Positions 41,715-54,245 are shown, counted from the first letter of the stretch. The stretch is DNA of 64,000 bases from Moraxellaceae bacterium (GCA_029267635.1 JAJUIK010000007.1:19662-83661), one strand, 5' to 3'. Program-made: numbers and translations. The notes: a model not told the origin generated them from the letters alone.

Positions 41715-42269
41715 GTGACCAAACAATATCTGATGCATCGTTGTCTTATTGCGCCACCAGACTTAGCAGATGATTTTTTTGCCAATACGGTTATTTACCT
41801 GGCACGACACGATGCAGATGGTGCACAAGGCATTATCATTAACCGACCTTCTGGCCTACAGATCAAAGAACTGCTCAATGATCTAGAAATTGATGCCGAC
41901 AATGTGCAACCGCATGAAGTGTTGCAAGGTGGACCTTTGCGTCCAGAAGCCGGTTTTGTCTTGCATACCGGCCAACCGACCTGGCACTCCTCGATTGCGG
42001 TGGGTGAAAATGTCTGTATCACTACCAGCAAGGACATTCTGGATGCCATTGCCCACAATGAAGGTGTTGGACGCTACCAGATTGCATTAGGCTATGCCAG
42101 CTGGTCAAAAAACCAGCTCGAAGAAGAAATTGCACGCGGTGACTGGCTGATCTGCGATGCCGATATGGACCTGATTTTCAATCTGCCTTATGGTGACCGT
42201 TGGGATGCAGCCTACAAAAAGATTGGCGTAGATCGTACCTGGTTTACTTCCGAGATTGGTCATGCCTGA
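41715..42269 (+). CDS. YqgE/AlgH (UPF0301) family protein
   Basis: 184 aa; [51 protein letters not shown] start or ATG at 41733. Confidence 0.92.
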   Translation: MTKQYLMHRCLIAPPDLADDFFANTVIYLARHDADGAQGIIINRPSGLQIKELLNDLEIDADNVQPHEVLQGGPLRPEAGFVLHTGQPTWHSSIAVGENVCITTSKDILDAIAHNEGVGRYQIALGYASWSKNQLEEEIARGDWLICDADMDLIFNLPYGDRWDAAYKKIGVDRTWFTSEIGHA

Positions 42270-42705
42270 TTTTTCCATGCCTCAGCTGATCATGGCCTTT
42301 GACTTTGGCACGCAGAAAATGGGCATGGCAGTGGGTCAATCTACGATTCATAGTAGCAATCCCCTGCCACTATTTGCCATGAAAGATGGCATTCCGAACT
42401 GGGACAATCTCTTGAAACTGGTCAAGGAATGGCAGCCTAATCTATTTCTGGTGGGTTTACCGTTAAATATGGATGACACTGAATCCGAACTGTCTACGCG
42501 TGCACGCAAGTTCGCTCGCAGACTGCATCATCAGACCCATATTGAAACCTTGATGGTCGATGAACGCCTGACCACCCGTGAAGCCCGAGATGAACTGGAA
42601 CATTATCAAGCGCAAGGCCGTGGCAAACGTTTAGCTGCGGATAGTTTGGCAGCGGCTTTGCTGATCGAGAGCTGGTATCGTGATCCGCAGGGTTTAACGC
42701 CTTAA
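42256..42705 (+). CDS. ruvX: Holliday junction resolvase-like RuvX/YqgF
   Basis: [43 protein letters not shown]; overlaps yqgE. True start may be further downstream. Confidence 0.92.
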   Translation: MVMPDFSMPQLIMAFDFGTQKMGMAVGQSTIHSSNPLPLFAMKDGIPNWDNLLKLVKEWQPNLFLVGLPLNMDDTESELSTRARKFARRLHHQTHIETLMVDERLTTREARDELEHYQAQGRGKRLAADSLAAALLIESWYRDPQGLTP

Positions 42706-42725
42706 GTTTAAATGAACATTATTTA

Positions 42726-42749
42726 CCCATGTCCAGCATGGGCTTTTTT
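42726..42749 (+). terminator. Rho-independent terminator after ruvX
   Basis: cccatgtccagcatgggctttttt: CCCATG/CATGGG stem plus T-tract. Confidence 0.8.
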
Positions 42750-42784
42750 ATGCGCTGGAATTCATAAACCATGCAGAAAACCGT

Positions 42785-43396
42785 TCAGAACTGAAATTGA
42801 CGAAACGTTAAATTAATCCGCGGTTGCAAAATCTTGCTCGATTTCATCAGGGCATGTTGCCAGTGCTGCTGGGTTTCTCCTTGCATCACCATCAGTTGTC
42901 CATGTTGCAATTGCAACGCGACTTTTTCCTGCGTGCGTTTATGCCGAAAGACAAACTTACGGGTGGCCCCCAAACTGAGCGAGGCTATAGTGGTTTTTCG
43001 ATGCAGTGACATATCATCATCACTATGCCACCCCATACCCTGCATACCATCCACATATAAATTGGCCAGACAGGAATTAAACTGTTCTCCGGTGTGCTGT
43101 TCTATTCTCTGTTTCAGTTGAAGCAAACAGTCATCCCACGGCAAGGCCTGGCGTGCCACACCTGAATAACGATAGTGATAGGCTTGATCGGCATACCACA
43201 CCACCTGACGTGCAGTCTGGATATGCCGACCATACAATTTCACCTCATCTGACCGCCACGGCAAATGCTGCAAAAAATAGCTCAGATAGGCATCGGCTTC
43301 CGTCAGTGTCAATATCAGGCCATGGTCGTAAACCTCACCTTCCCTCGGCAGCAAGTTTGATGGGGTATCGGGCGTAAATAGATCCAGATGCATCAC
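42785..43396 (-). CDS. alkB: AlkB-like Fe(II)/2-oxoglutarate-dependent DNA repair dioxygenase
   Basis: 203 aa; NLYVDGMQGMGWHSDDD, SLSLGATRKFVFRHKRT, HGQLMVMQGETQQHWQHALMKS, RINLTFRQF. Confidence 0.92.
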   Translation of the reverse strand: MMHLDLFTPDTPSNLLPREGEVYDHGLILTLTEADAYLSYFLQHLPWRSDEVKLYGRHIQTARQVVWYADQAYHYRYSGVARQALPWDDCLLQLKQRIEQHTGEQFNSCLANLYVDGMQGMGWHSDDDMSLHRKTTIASLSLGATRKFVFRHKRTQEKVALQLQHGQLMVMQGETQQHWQHALMKSSKILQPRINLTFRQFQF

Positions 43397-43441
43397 TCCC
43401 TCACAGTTATATTATTTGCTATCAGGCGTACTTATGAACAT

Positions 43442-43468
43442 AAAAAAGCCTTTCGTATTGAAAGGCTG
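43442..43468 (-). terminator. Rho-independent terminator after pgsA
   Basis: Minus strand CAGCCTTTCAATACGAAAGGCTTTTTTA. Confidence 0.8.
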
Positions 43469-43477
43469 ATTGTGCAA

Positions 43478-44065
43478 TTAAGGCTGTTTTAAATAAGGCC
43501 AGGCCGCTCGCAGGTAAATAAACATCGACCACAATGTTAAGACCACCGCTGTATATAAAAGTGCATAAGCCAACATTTCCAACGGCTGCCAGTTCAGCAA
43601 GAAGACACTGATCGCAATCATTTGAAATGCTGTTTTATACTTACCAACTTTTGACACCGCCACACTGGTACGTGCCCCCAACTCAGCCATCCATTCGCGC
43701 AACGCAGAAACAGTAATCTCGCGCGAGATAATCACAATCGCAGCAAAGGCCATGGAAATGGTCGGTTGCCATTGCACCAAGACAATCAGTGCAGCCGCCA
43801 CCATCAGTTTATCTGCCACCGGATCCAGAAAACGGCCAAAGGCAGACGTCTGATTTAAGGTCCGTGCCAGATAACCATCAAACCAGTCCGTGACCGCTGC
43901 CAGCACAAAGATTGCAGTCAACAAAATATGTCGAGTCATGCCACCCGTACTTCCACCAATCCCAATGGCAGGAGGCCAGTAGGCAATCAGTAAAAACACT
44001 GGAATCAGTGCAATACGTGCCAGCGTTAAAATGTTTGGAATATTCAGGATGCGACCTGTTGTCAT
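43478..44065 (-). CDS. pgsA: CDP-diacylglycerol-glycerol-3-phosphate 3-phosphatidyltransferase
   Basis: CDP-alcohol phosphatidyltransferase motif (DWFDGYLARTLNQTSAFGRFLDPVADKLMVAAAL). Start at MTTGRILNIPN. Confidence 0.95.
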   Translation of the reverse strand: MTTGRILNIPNILTLARIALIPVFLLIAYWPPAIGIGGSTGGMTRHILLTAIFVLAAVTDWFDGYLARTLNQTSAFGRFLDPVADKLMVAAALIVLVQWQPTISMAFAAIVIISREITVSALREWMAELGARTSVAVSKVGKYKTAFQMIAISVFLLNWQPLEMLAYALLYTAVVLTLWSMFIYLRAAWPYLKQP

Positions 44066-44401
44066 AGACACCGCCAGTGTTGTCCCCGTGTTGCATCTCG
44101 CGACATGCAACCTGCAAAAATAGAGGATTTATCCCTCTTGAATAGGCGTCACTTTATACGAAATGCCAGAAAGTGTCGACTAGGCAACCCGATCTGATCC
44201 AGAGACCGTCTTGTTCACGGGTGGAGGTGAATGCCAATTTTATGCGAACAAATTCACGATAAAGATCAAAAACCCGAAATAAGTCAGAGTTTCTCCGAAA
44301 CAAGGGCAACCAATCTGTTCACAAAAAATGGACTGCGAAGAATGTGATACTAAAAACATCCGGAAAGTTTCAACAGGTTGCTCTGATACAGAATCGCCAG
44401 G

Positions 44402-46240
44402 TTACTCATGCAGAATTTTATAAATGGTGCGTGCCATCATCGGACCGAGCCCCGGCACCACGGTCAGTTCTTTTTCTGACGCTTTGAGTACACCTTGAAT
44501 CCCGCCAAAATGGGTCAGCAAATCACGACGGCGTTTCGGTCCCAATCCCGGAATAGCTTCCAGCACGGAGCCAGCACGGCGCTTATCCCGCTTGGCACGA
44601 TGTTTAGTAATCGCAAAACGATGGGCTTCATCGCGCACCTGCTGAATCAGGTGGAGTGCCTTGCTGTCTTCTGGTAACTGGATTTTTGTGCCATCGGTAA
44701 AATGTAAAGTTTCCAGTCCAGGTTTACGCCCTTCCCCCTTGGACACGCCAACCATAAAGGCCTCAAGGCCAAGTTCTTGCATGACGTCCATCGCCATATG
44801 CAACTGGCCTTTACCGCCATCAATGAGGAGTAAATCTGGCAGCATATGCTTTTTGTAGCGCCGGGTTAAAGCTTGACGCATCGCGGCGTAGTCATCCCCA
44901 CCGGTAATGTCTTCAATAGCAAACTGGCGGTAATCACGCTTACGTGCCCCCCCCTGGTCAAAGACCACACAGGAGGCAATCGGGGCTTCACCCATGGTGT
45001 GGGAAATATCAAAACATTCGATGCGATCCACTGAACGGCCAAGAGCCTGTTCTAATTGATGGAAACGCTCATTCAGCTCAAAGTGATTTGATAACTGTCC
45101 TTTGATGGCATGCTGCACGTTCATGACCGCCAGCTCCTGCCATTCGGCACGGGTTTCACGTACCTTGTGCTTAATCTGAACTTTCTTGTCAAACTGTTGT
45201 TGAAAAGCGGCTTCCAGCTCCTGTCGATCCGGCAGTTCAACATTCACGATCAGTTCCACCGGAATTTCATCCGCCACCTGAAAATAGAAGTTGGCAATAA
45301 AATCACTCAACATTTGCCCCAGATCATCGCTCAGCATATCCGGAAAATAGCTCTTGCCTCCCAGCATCCGGCCATTACGCACATACATGATCTGCACACA
45401 GGTCACCCCCGCCGCATGGGCAATGGCCAGAATATCCGCTTCGCCTTTGATTTTATATACGGCCTGTTGGGCCTGTACTTCACGTAACAGTCCTAAACGG
45501 TCGCGATAAAAAACGGCTTTTTCAAATTCCAGCTGTTCCGCGGCAGCCTCCATTTTGCTGATCAGTTCCTGATTCAACTCGCGGGTATCCCCCTGCAAAA
45601 AGCGGATCGAGTTTTTCACATCTTCCTGATAAGCCTCAGGGCTGATCAGCCCCACACAGGGCGCGGAGCAACGTTTGATCTGATACTGCAAGCAGGGACG
45701 TTTACGTTGAGCAAAATAGCTGTTTTCACACTGGCGCACATTGAACAGTTTTTGCAGGACCAACAGGGTATCCCGTGCACTATAGGCACTTGGGTAAGGA
45801 CCAAAAAACTTGCCCACCGCATGCTTGCCCTTGCCACGACCACTGGCAATCCGCGGATAAGGCTGGTCGCTAGACACAAAAATATAAACGTAGGATTTGT
45901 CATCCCGCAGCAGGATATTGTACGGGGGACGGTGCAGTTTGATCAGGTTCTGTTCGAGCAGCAACGCTTCGGTTTCACTGCGTACCACTAGCGTTTCAAT
46001 ATCATGAATCCGTGCCACCAATGCCTGAGTTTTTGGATGTTCGATGGTTTTGACGAAGTAACTGGAGACACGGTTTTTCAGATTTTTGGCCTTACCCACA
46101 TACAACAGTTCGCCATCCTTACCCAGCATTTTATATACGCCAGGCAACTGGGTCATATGCGCCAAAATCTTTTCGATATGTTCGCGTGCGTTTTCGTTCA
46201 CATCCAGCCTATTTCTGTCATCACTTTTGCTCTGTGACAT
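44402..46240 (-). CDS. uvrC: Excinuclease ABC subunit C
   Basis: 612 aa; GIY-YIG start ([31 protein letters not shown]), UvrC core ([20 protein letters not shown]), C-terminal HhH. Confidence 0.97.
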   Translation of the reverse strand: MSQSKSDDRNRLDVNENAREHIEKILAHMTQLPGVYKMLGKDGELLYVGKAKNLKNRVSSYFVKTIEHPKTQALVARIHDIETLVVRSETEALLLEQNLIKLHRPPYNILLRDDKSYVYIFVSSDQPYPRIASGRGKGKHAVGKFFGPYPSAYSARDTLLVLQKLFNVRQCENSYFAQRKRPCLQYQIKRCSAPCVGLISPEAYQEDVKNSIRFLQGDTRELNQELISKMEAAAEQLEFEKAVFYRDRLGLLREVQAQQAVYKIKGEADILAIAHAAGVTCVQIMYVRNGRMLGGKSYFPDMLSDDLGQMLSDFIANFYFQVADEIPVELIVNVELPDRQELEAAFQQQFDKKVQIKHKVRETRAEWQELAVMNVQHAIKGQLSNHFELNERFHQLEQALGRSVDRIECFDISHTMGEAPIASCVVFDQGGARKRDYRQFAIEDITGGDDYAAMRQALTRRYKKHMLPDLLLIDGGKGQLHMAMDVMQELGLEAFMVGVSKGEGRKPGLETLHFTDGTKIQLPEDSKALHLIQQVRDEAHRFAITKHRAKRDKRRAGSVLEAIPGLGPKRRRDLLTHFGGIQGVLKASEKELTVVPGLGPMMARTIYKILHE

Positions 46241-46467
46241 GATGTGCTGCTTCGCTTCTATTTTTCAAGTTGGTTCTCTATAAAACTCAACCCACAATCT
46301 TTGGATCAGCTTAGTTAACCAGTAATAGAATGCAAACCGGACTTTTTAACGCTCCTCGCGCACAACAATGCTATAGCCCAGAACAATCATCTGATTGCTA
46401 AAGCCTATAAGTCGTTTCAGACAATTTTGTTATGCTCTGCGCAACAGCCGGATGAAGAAGTAACCGC

Positions 46468-47532
46468 ATGTCGACCCAATCCCCAAACCCGTCTTTTGCT
46501 CAGCCTTTCATACCGAATACCACAGCATCCGCCAAGGATAAAATGATCGGCAAACCGCGTTTTCATTTTGAGCCACAGCAGGTGATGCAGCGCTTACGGG
46601 CACGAATTATCGGACAAGATACGGCGCTGGGTGAAATCGAGAAAATGCTGCAGGTGGTGAAAGCAGATTTCTCCAATCCAGAACGGCCCTTGGCGGTCAC
46701 CTTGATGCTTGGCCCCACCGGCGTAGGCAAAACTGAAACTGTGCGTCTAATCAGTGAAGCCATTTATGGCCGTAGTGATGCATTTTGCCGGATCGACATG
46801 AACACCTTGGCGCAGGAACATTATGCGGCGGCACTGACTGGTGCCCCTCCCGGCTACGTGGGTTCCAAAGAAGGCAACACGCTGTTTGATGAAGTGGCCA
46901 TTCAAGGCTCGCATACCCGCCCAGGTATCGTGTTATTTGATGAACTGGAAAAAGCCAGTACCGAAGTCATTCGCAGTTTACTGAATGTGCTCGATACCGG
47001 AAAACTGACCTTGTCCGCAGGCACCAAAACCATCGATTTCCGCAACTGCATGATTTTCATGACCAGTAATGTCGGTGCGCGTGCGGCACAGGAATATCTG
47101 GACAAACTCAGTTATCTCCCAGAAAAGGCACAAAGTCTGTTATTAAAACGCCTGCCCGCACAGCGTTTGATTGAGAAAGTGTTACACCGCCAGTTTGATC
47201 CAGAATTTTTAAACCGGATTGACCGCACCCTGCATTATCTTCCGGTTCAGGAAAATGCCCTGCCGCGTCTGGTTGAGATCGAAATGGAAAAACTCAATCA
47301 GCGCCTGCAACACCAGAAACGCCGGGTTCAGCTCAGCACAGCGGCCCAAGCCCATTTTTATCAAGGTCATGATATCCGTTTTGGTGCCCGACATCTGGCG
47401 CGTAAAATGCGTACCGAACTGGAACCGGTACTTGCGGCGTATTTTCTGCAGTATCCTGAACAACTTGAGGTGCAGATCGATTGCCAGCAAGGACAATTAC
47501 ACGTGATCGCGACAGCTCCCCTAACAACATGA
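46468..47532 (+). CDS. Single-ring AAA+ ATPase resembling the D2 module of ClpA/ClpB
   Basis: 354 aa; MLGPTGVGKTETVRLISEAIYG (Walker A), GAPPGYVGSKEGN pore loop, VLFDELEKASTEVIRSLLNVLDTGKLT (Walker B), MTSNVGAR, FDPEFLNRID arginine finger. No N-domain or D1. Confidence 0.88.
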   Translation: MSTQSPNPSFAQPFIPNTTASAKDKMIGKPRFHFEPQQVMQRLRARIIGQDTALGEIEKMLQVVKADFSNPERPLAVTLMLGPTGVGKTETVRLISEAIYGRSDAFCRIDMNTLAQEHYAAALTGAPPGYVGSKEGNTLFDEVAIQGSHTRPGIVLFDELEKASTEVIRSLLNVLDTGKLTLSAGTKTIDFRNCMIFMTSNVGARAAQEYLDKLSYLPEKAQSLLLKRLPAQRLIEKVLHRQFDPEFLNRIDRTLHYLPVQENALPRLVEIEMEKLNQRLQHQKRRVQLSTAAQAHFYQGHDIRFGARHLARKMRTELEPVLAAYFLQYPEQLEVQIDCQQGQLHVIATAPLTT

Positions 47533-47568
47533 TGACAGCATCGGTTGGGGAACTGCATGGATGATGCG

Positions 47569-48153
47569 TTAAGGTGCCACAGCGTTACAGGCCGCTAATG
47601 CTTTTGAACCCTGTTTCCATTGCTGTCCGGTTGAATCACGGTATTGCTGAATCTTGCCAATTTTTCGAGTGAGATCCTGACAGGCTTCTAGTGACAAGCC
47701 CACTCCCCAAGGACCGGTCATGGCACATTCACGGCCATTACAATTCCAGACCACCTGCACGCCACCCGGGATTTGTGTAATAACCTGCCCCTGATGTTTG
47801 CTTTGCGCATACCAGGTATTCATTCCGATTGCAGGGGCGGCACGAGATGGCCGATTACATTGCGCCAATTCTGCCGAACCCGCTGCCCAGGCCTGACCGG
47901 CTGAATTGCCGTAACTCTGAATCGGCCCAACTTTTGCCACCAGCTGTTGGCAAGATTCCATGGATAGCCCAGCCCCCCAAGGGCCCGACATTTCACAACG
48001 TTGTCCATCACACTGCCATTGCACAACTGCACCGCCAGAAATTCCGGCATTCACCTTTCCCACATGCGGACTTTCAGCAGTCCACGTTGTCGCATGGGTC
48101 AAGCCCACCAATGCTAGAAGTCCAACCCCAAATAATCCTTGTTTGATGCGCAT
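47569..48153 (-). CDS. Secreted protein with two tandem Cys/GPWG repeat domains, unknown function
   Basis: 194 aa; signal peptide MRIKQGLFGVGLLALVGLTHA, then two ~75-aa repeats each with WxCxGxxCxMxGPWGxGLSxExCQxL and a terminal C-N. Confidence 0.8.
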   Translation of the reverse strand: MRIKQGLFGVGLLALVGLTHATTWTAESPHVGKVNAGISGGAVVQWQCDGQRCEMSGPWGAGLSMESCQQLVAKVGPIQSYGNSAGQAWAAGSAELAQCNRPSRAAPAIGMNTWYAQSKHQGQVITQIPGGVQVVWNCNGRECAMTGPWGVGLSLEACQDLTRKIGKIQQYRDSTGQQWKQGSKALAACNAVAP

Positions 48154-48251
48154 GTTAAACCCGCTTTCTATTGTATTGATGATTTTTGCATCATATTGGA
48201 GTTCATCCGGTTTTGGCTATATTTTTGTAAAATCAGTCACATGCTTGGCCA

Positions 48252-48278
48252 TAAAAAAACGCCCCATGCGGAGCATTT
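48252..48278 (-). terminator. Terminator-like hairpin after the LpxO-like gene
   Basis: Minus strand ATGCTCCGCATGGGGCGTTTTTTT. Confidence 0.6.
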
Positions 48279-48289
48279 TGATTGAAGAT

Positions 48290-49204
48290 CTAAAACACAT
48301 ATGGCCGAATAAAGATCAGGAAGAAAATTCCCAGCATCAGCACCCATTTCAGAATGTAATACAAAGTCCGGTTCGATTTCTTCAGCGCCTTGGCTTTGAT
48401 GCGGATTTGGTAGACATAACCAAACAGTTTATTGAGACCACCGGTCTGATCGCCTGCTTCATTCGGTGAACTGGCTGCCGTCATCACCTTACGTCCAAAC
48501 CAGTGATTAAAACCTTCCATCAATTTGGATTTAAGCGGACGTTCCACATCTGCAAAGAAGATAATCCGGTTCTGGTCAGTTTTATTTTCGGCATAGTGGA
48601 TATAGGTTTCATCAAACACCACACTCTCGCCATCACGCCAGGAATAACGCTGACCATCCACATCAATAAAACAACGGTCATCATTTGGCGTCATCAAGCC
48701 CAAGTGATAGCGTAAAGAACCGGCATACGGATCACGGTGACGCACCAGACGGCTATCGGGTGCAAGTTCGGTAAACATCGCCGCCTTAATCGAAGGCAAG
48801 GTTTTCAGCAAGGCCGTGGTTTTCGGACACAACTCAGCGGCAGAAGGATGTGCCGAGTCATACCATTTCAGGTAGAAACGTTTCCAGCCAGTTTTAAAGA
48901 ACGAGTTAAATCCTAAATCATCATAACTACTGGATGCCTTGATGCCGCCTTGAGCATACAGCGCCTTGGCTTCATCACGGATCATTTCCCAGTTCTCATC
49001 CAGCACCTTCAGATCTTTAAAATACTGGGTCTCGATATAAGGCTGATTCGGCACCTTGGAAAACAGGTACATCAGGAAATTAATCGGGGCGAGCAGCGTT
49101 GAATGATCAAAAAACTGACGATAAAACGAGTGACGCACTTTACCGCGATGCTGAATATACAGGGCGGAAATCACGAAAATCGCGAGGATGATCCATTTAA
49201 TCAT
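48290..49204 (-). CDS. lpxO: Aspartyl/asparaginyl beta-hydroxylase-fold dioxygenase, LpxO-like
   Basis: PDSRLVRHRDPYAGSLRYHLGLMTPNDDRCFIDVDGQRYSWRDGESVVFDETYIHYAENKTDQNRIIFFADVERPL, with N- and C-terminal TM segments as in LpxO. Confidence 0.8.
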   Translation of the reverse strand: MIKWIILAIFVISALYIQHRGKVRHSFYRQFFDHSTLLAPINFLMYLFSKVPNQPYIETQYFKDLKVLDENWEMIRDEAKALYAQGGIKASSSYDDLGFNSFFKTGWKRFYLKWYDSAHPSAAELCPKTTALLKTLPSIKAAMFTELAPDSRLVRHRDPYAGSLRYHLGLMTPNDDRCFIDVDGQRYSWRDGESVVFDETYIHYAENKTDQNRIIFFADVERPLKSKLMEGFNHWFGRKVMTAASSPNEAGDQTGGLNKLFGYVYQIRIKAKALKKSNRTLYYILKWVLMLGIFFLIFIRPYVF

Positions 49205-49704
49205 ATGACCACTCAATTACACGACAAGGGCAGCAGACAGTTTCTGGCAGGCTGCCAAAGTTACTAAAATGAAAAAAATTGGGCGATTTTAACAAAAAAT
49301 TAACTTTGAGGGCATAAACAATTCCGCAACGCTGCAGAACCCTTTTTGACACAATAAAAAACCGGAACTTGTATTTCAATTGACTGTATTGACCCAATGT
49401 CTTGCGATTTCCATTTTAGATTTTGCAGCGATCTTCACTCAGACTTGAATCACAGCTTGATGAAATCCAAAATAAAACCATCTGCTTACTCATAACTCAA
49501 AATCCGGCAGCAAAAACATCTAGACCACTTCTACGTCCTCACTGCAAAAAATTAGTGACCCTAGCGTCACGGCTTGATACAACTTGTGATATTTATTTTC
49601 CAAGCAGTTAACGTAAGATTAAGCAAATCTCGAGGTGTGCAGGACAGGTACACCCGCTTTATGACATCAACACAATCGTCCTCCAAAATAAAGGAGATCA
49701 GGGC

Positions 49705-51858
49705 ATGATCCACGCTGGCAATGCCATTACCGTCCAGATGCTTGCGGACGGAATCGCAGAATTCCGCTTTGACTTACAAGGTGAGTCAATTAATAAATTC
49801 AATCGTGCAACAATCGAAGATTTCCAGGCCGCGATTAATGCCGTGAAAGCCCATCCAGAAATTCAGGGTCTGATCGTGACTTCGGGTAAATCCACCTTTA
49901 TCGTCGGTGCTGACATCACTGAATTTGATGAAAATTTCGCTCGAGGTGAACAGGGCATCGTCGACTGGTTATTGCCAAGTCATGATGTATTTAGCGGATT
50001 TGAAGATCTGGATATTCCGAAAGTGGCGGCGATTAATGGCATCGCTTTTGGCGGTGGTTTTGAGATGTGCCTGGTCTGCGAATACCGTGTTATGTCAGAT
50101 CAGGCACAGGTCAATCTGCCTGAAATCAAACTGGGCCTGATTCCGGGCTTTGGCGGAACCATCCGTTTGAGCCGTGTCATCGGGATTGATAATGCCATTG
50201 AATGGATGACACTGGCCACACCGAAAAAAGCACAAGACGCACTGAAAGATGGCGCGGTAGATGCAGTTGTAGCAGCCGACCAGCTCCAGGCTGCGGCATT
50301 AGATTTGGTCAAACAGGCAATTGCGGGGCGTCTGGACTGGCGTGCCAAACGTCAGGAAAAAATTGACCCGGTCAAACTCAGCGCACTTGAACAAATGATG
50401 GCATTTAACAGTGCACGTGGTGTGGTTTTTGCCAAAGCCAATCCAGCACAGTATCCGGCACCAAAAATTTTGCTGGATTCACTCGAAGCTTCTGCCAGCC
50501 TGCCGCGTGATGAAGCCGTTAAAATCGAGGCACAAAACTTTGCCAAAGTCGCAGTCACACCACAGGCTGAGGCTCTGATTGGTCTGTTCCTGAATGACCA
50601 GATCGTAAAAAAGACTGCGAAAAAATATGAAAAAGGCGCACATCCGGTCAATCAGGCGGCGGTGCTGGGTGCCGGCATCATGGGGGGCGGGATTGCCTAT
50701 CAATCCGCAGTGAAAGGCACGCCAATCATCATGAAAGACATTGGCAATCCACAGCTTGCACTGGGTATGTCGGAAGCCAACAAATTACTGACCAAACAGG
50801 TGGAACGCCAGAAACTCACCCCTGCCAAAATGGGGGAAACTCTGGCACGTATCCGTCCAAGCTTAAGCTATGACGAGTTTAAAGAAGTCGATATCGTGAT
50901 CGAAGCTGTCACGGAAAATCCAAAAATCAAGGAAGCCGTGCTGCTTGATACCGAAAGCAAGGTTCGTGACAATACCATCATCGCATCCAATACCTCGACC
51001 ATTTCCATTACCCGCTTGGCCAAAGCGCTGCAGCGTCCGGAAAACTTTGTCGGTATGCACTTCTTTAACCCGGTGCATATGATGCCCTTAGTGGAAGTGA
51101 TCCGCGGTGAAAAAACTTCGGATGAAGCAATCGCGACTACAGTGGTCTTGGCACAAAAAATGGGGAAAACCCCAATCGTGGTCAATGACTGTCCGGGCTT
51201 CCTGGTCAACCGCGTACTGTTCCCGTATTTTGGTGCTTTCGACTTACTGCTAAAAGACGGCGCAGATTTCCAGCAAATCGACAAGGTCATGGAGAAATTT
51301 GGCTGGCCGATGGGTCCTGCCTACCTCATGGATGTGGTCGGAATCGATACCGGCGTGCATGGTGCCGAAGTTATGGCCGAAGGTTTCCCCGATCGCATGA
51401 AACCGAATTTCAAAGGCTCCATTGAAACACTGTATGACGCCAAACGTTTAGGCCAGAAAAATGATGTCGGTTTCTATCAATATGAACTGGACAAAAAAGG
51501 TAAAAAAGCCAAAAACGTTGACCCAACCACCTACGACATTATTGCGCCCGTCGTGACCGGTGAAAAACGTGAGTTCGATCCGCAAGATATTATTGATCGC
51601 ATGATGCTGGCGTTATGTAACGAAACCGTGCGCTGTCTGGAAGACAAGATTGTCGCGACTGCGGCCGAAGCCGATATGGCCATGATCATGGGAATTGGCT
51701 TCCCGGCCTTCCGTGGTGGCCCATGCCGTTATATCGACCAGACCGGTGTGGCTGAATATGTCGCGCTGTGCAACAAGTACGCCTATCTGGGCAAAGCCTA
51801 TGAAGCACCGCAAATGCTGCGTGACATGGCTGAAAACAATCAGAAATTCTACGGTTAA
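49705..51858 (+). CDS. fadB: Fatty acid oxidation complex subunit alpha FadB
   Basis: 717 aa; enoyl-CoA hydratase part ([23 protein letters not shown]) and 3-hydroxyacyl-CoA dehydrogenase part ([35 protein letters not shown]). Confidence 0.97.
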   Translation: MIHAGNAITVQMLADGIAEFRFDLQGESINKFNRATIEDFQAAINAVKAHPEIQGLIVTSGKSTFIVGADITEFDENFARGEQGIVDWLLPSHDVFSGFEDLDIPKVAAINGIAFGGGFEMCLVCEYRVMSDQAQVNLPEIKLGLIPGFGGTIRLSRVIGIDNAIEWMTLATPKKAQDALKDGAVDAVVAADQLQAAALDLVKQAIAGRLDWRAKRQEKIDPVKLSALEQMMAFNSARGVVFAKANPAQYPAPKILLDSLEASASLPRDEAVKIEAQNFAKVAVTPQAEALIGLFLNDQIVKKTAKKYEKGAHPVNQAAVLGAGIMGGGIAYQSAVKGTPIIMKDIGNPQLALGMSEANKLLTKQVERQKLTPAKMGETLARIRPSLSYDEFKEVDIVIEAVTENPKIKEAVLLDTESKVRDNTIIASNTSTISITRLAKALQRPENFVGMHFFNPVHMMPLVEVIRGEKTSDEAIATTVVLAQKMGKTPIVVNDCPGFLVNRVLFPYFGAFDLLLKDGADFQQIDKVMEKFGWPMGPAYLMDVVGIDTGVHGAEVMAEGFPDRMKPNFKGSIETLYDAKRLGQKNDVGFYQYELDKKGKKAKNVDPTTYDIIAPVVTGEKREFDPQDIIDRMMLALCNETVRCLEDKIVATAAEADMAMIMGIGFPAFRGGPCRYIDQTGVAEYVALCNKYAYLGKAYEAPQMLRDMAENNQKFYG

Positions 51859-51870
51859 GGAGCAACGTGA

Positions 51871-53043
<1,173 letters not shown>

Positions 53044-53059
53044 GCCCGAAAATTGATAG

Positions 53060-53090
53060 AAAAATCCCCGTTTGATACGGGGATTTTTTT
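53060..53090. terminator. Rho-independent terminator between fadA and a convergent ORF
   Basis: aaaaatccccgtttgatacggggattttttt. Confidence 0.88.
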
Positions 53091-53104
53091 CGTAATTCTA
53101 CAGA

Positions 53105-53380
53105 TTATTTATGCAGCAATTCCTGCATCAGCCATTGCATATAATTGTCGCGATCCATAAAATCCGGTGCCTTGCCGGTATTTAAACAATATTGACGGTG
53201 ATTAAATTCAATAATGATCTGTTCAGTATGATGACGGTCATCAATGAGGCGAAAATACTGATGGAAAAAGAAGCGGTTTTTTCCCCAGTTATTGAGTCGT
53301 TCTAATTTGGGATGTGTTTTATTTTCCAGAAATTCAAAATACATCTGTTGAATATCATCAAAGACCCCGATGGTCGTCAT
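53105..53380 (-). CDS. Small hypothetical protein
   Basis: 91 aa ORF ending near the terminator at 53060..53090; no recognised motif. Confidence 0.55.
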   Translation of the reverse strand: MTTIGVFDDIQQMYFEFLENKTHPKLERLNNWGKNRFFFHQYFRLIDDRHHTEQIIIEFNHRQYCLNTGKAPDFMDRDNYMQWLMQELLHK

Positions 53381-53495
53381 CGCGTCACCTGCCTCTCGAT
53401 GTGTGATCTATGCCAACAGCACAGAGCTTAGCGCAGCATTTTGAATTTTCCGTGACAATTCATGTGCAGGGTGTCATTTCAGACCTACACTGTGG

Positions 53496-54245
53496 TTATA
53501 ACTTTTGTTCCACAGCTCTGGCGTTTTGCTTTTTAATCTGTTCCATCTGGGCATTCAGTTGGAAGATTTCTCTATACAAGGTATTAAACTGTTGCACCGC
53601 TTGATCCTCATAAAACATAAAAGTCTGGTTCTTTCGCATCCATTTATACTGCTGCAAAATCCCGAAGATCGACTCGGCTTTCAGCAAAACCTGCTGTTCA
53701 AGCTCAAACAAGGCATGGGTCTGGTCACTTTTTTGACTTTCTCGCAAACTGTCCGCAAGTTGTTGACGAAAGCGTGCTTTGATCGGTAAGTTTTTTGCCT
53801 GTTCTAAAGCCAATTGCACGCGTTGTTCATTCTGCTGCTGATAACGATCCGTCAAGCTATGTACCTGCTGCAGCATCTGTTTGGTTTGCGAATAATTCTG
53901 TTGGCGGTCTTGCTCCAGGCGTTCGATATCTAAAAACTTGTGCCAGTTGAGTGCATGCAATTCACGCAGATATGCATTACGCGCTTCCGTATTTTCAATC
54001 ATTTGGGTCAGTACAAAATTCGCTATGACCTGATAATCGTCTTTTAAACGCTCATCTTGAATCGGCACGTTCATGGGGGTCAACCAATCCTGCGCCTGTT
54101 CATAAATCAGCGCCATCTTTTCCTGCATGACGGTTTGATAGGTCTGCAACTGGACTGCTTCCTGCTGCTGCACGTGATATTGATAAAACAGCAAAGCAAA
54201 CACCGTACAGGTGGCGAATCCCAAAATGATAAAGATACGGCGCAT
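53496..54245 (-). CDS. Hypothetical protein with one N-terminal TM anchor and coiled-coil-like body
   Basis: MRRIFIILGFATCTVFALLFYQYHVQQQEAVQL... then long Q/E/L-rich helical sequence. Confidence 0.65.
   Translation of the reverse strand: MRRIFIILGFATCTVFALLFYQYHVQQQEAVQLQTYQTVMQEKMALIYEQAQDWLTPMNVPIQDERLKDDYQVIANFVLTQMIENTEARNAYLRELHALNWHKFLDIERLEQDRQQNYSQTKQMLQQVHSLTDRYQQQNEQRVQLALEQAKNLPIKARFRQQLADSLRESQKSDQTHALFELEQQVLLKAESIFGILQQYKWMRKNQTFMFYEDQAVQQFNTLYREIFQLNAQMEQIKKQNARAVEQKL

Noticed and set aside
47829-48469. Plus-strand ORFs opposite the Cys/GPWG protein and the LpxO-like gene
   Set aside because: Antisense to ORFs with signal peptide or recognised fold; Pro/His-rich shadow translation.
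49423-49611. 62-aa ORF in the region upstream of fadB
   Set aside because: No RBS or conserved pattern; lies in the probable fadB promoter/leader region.
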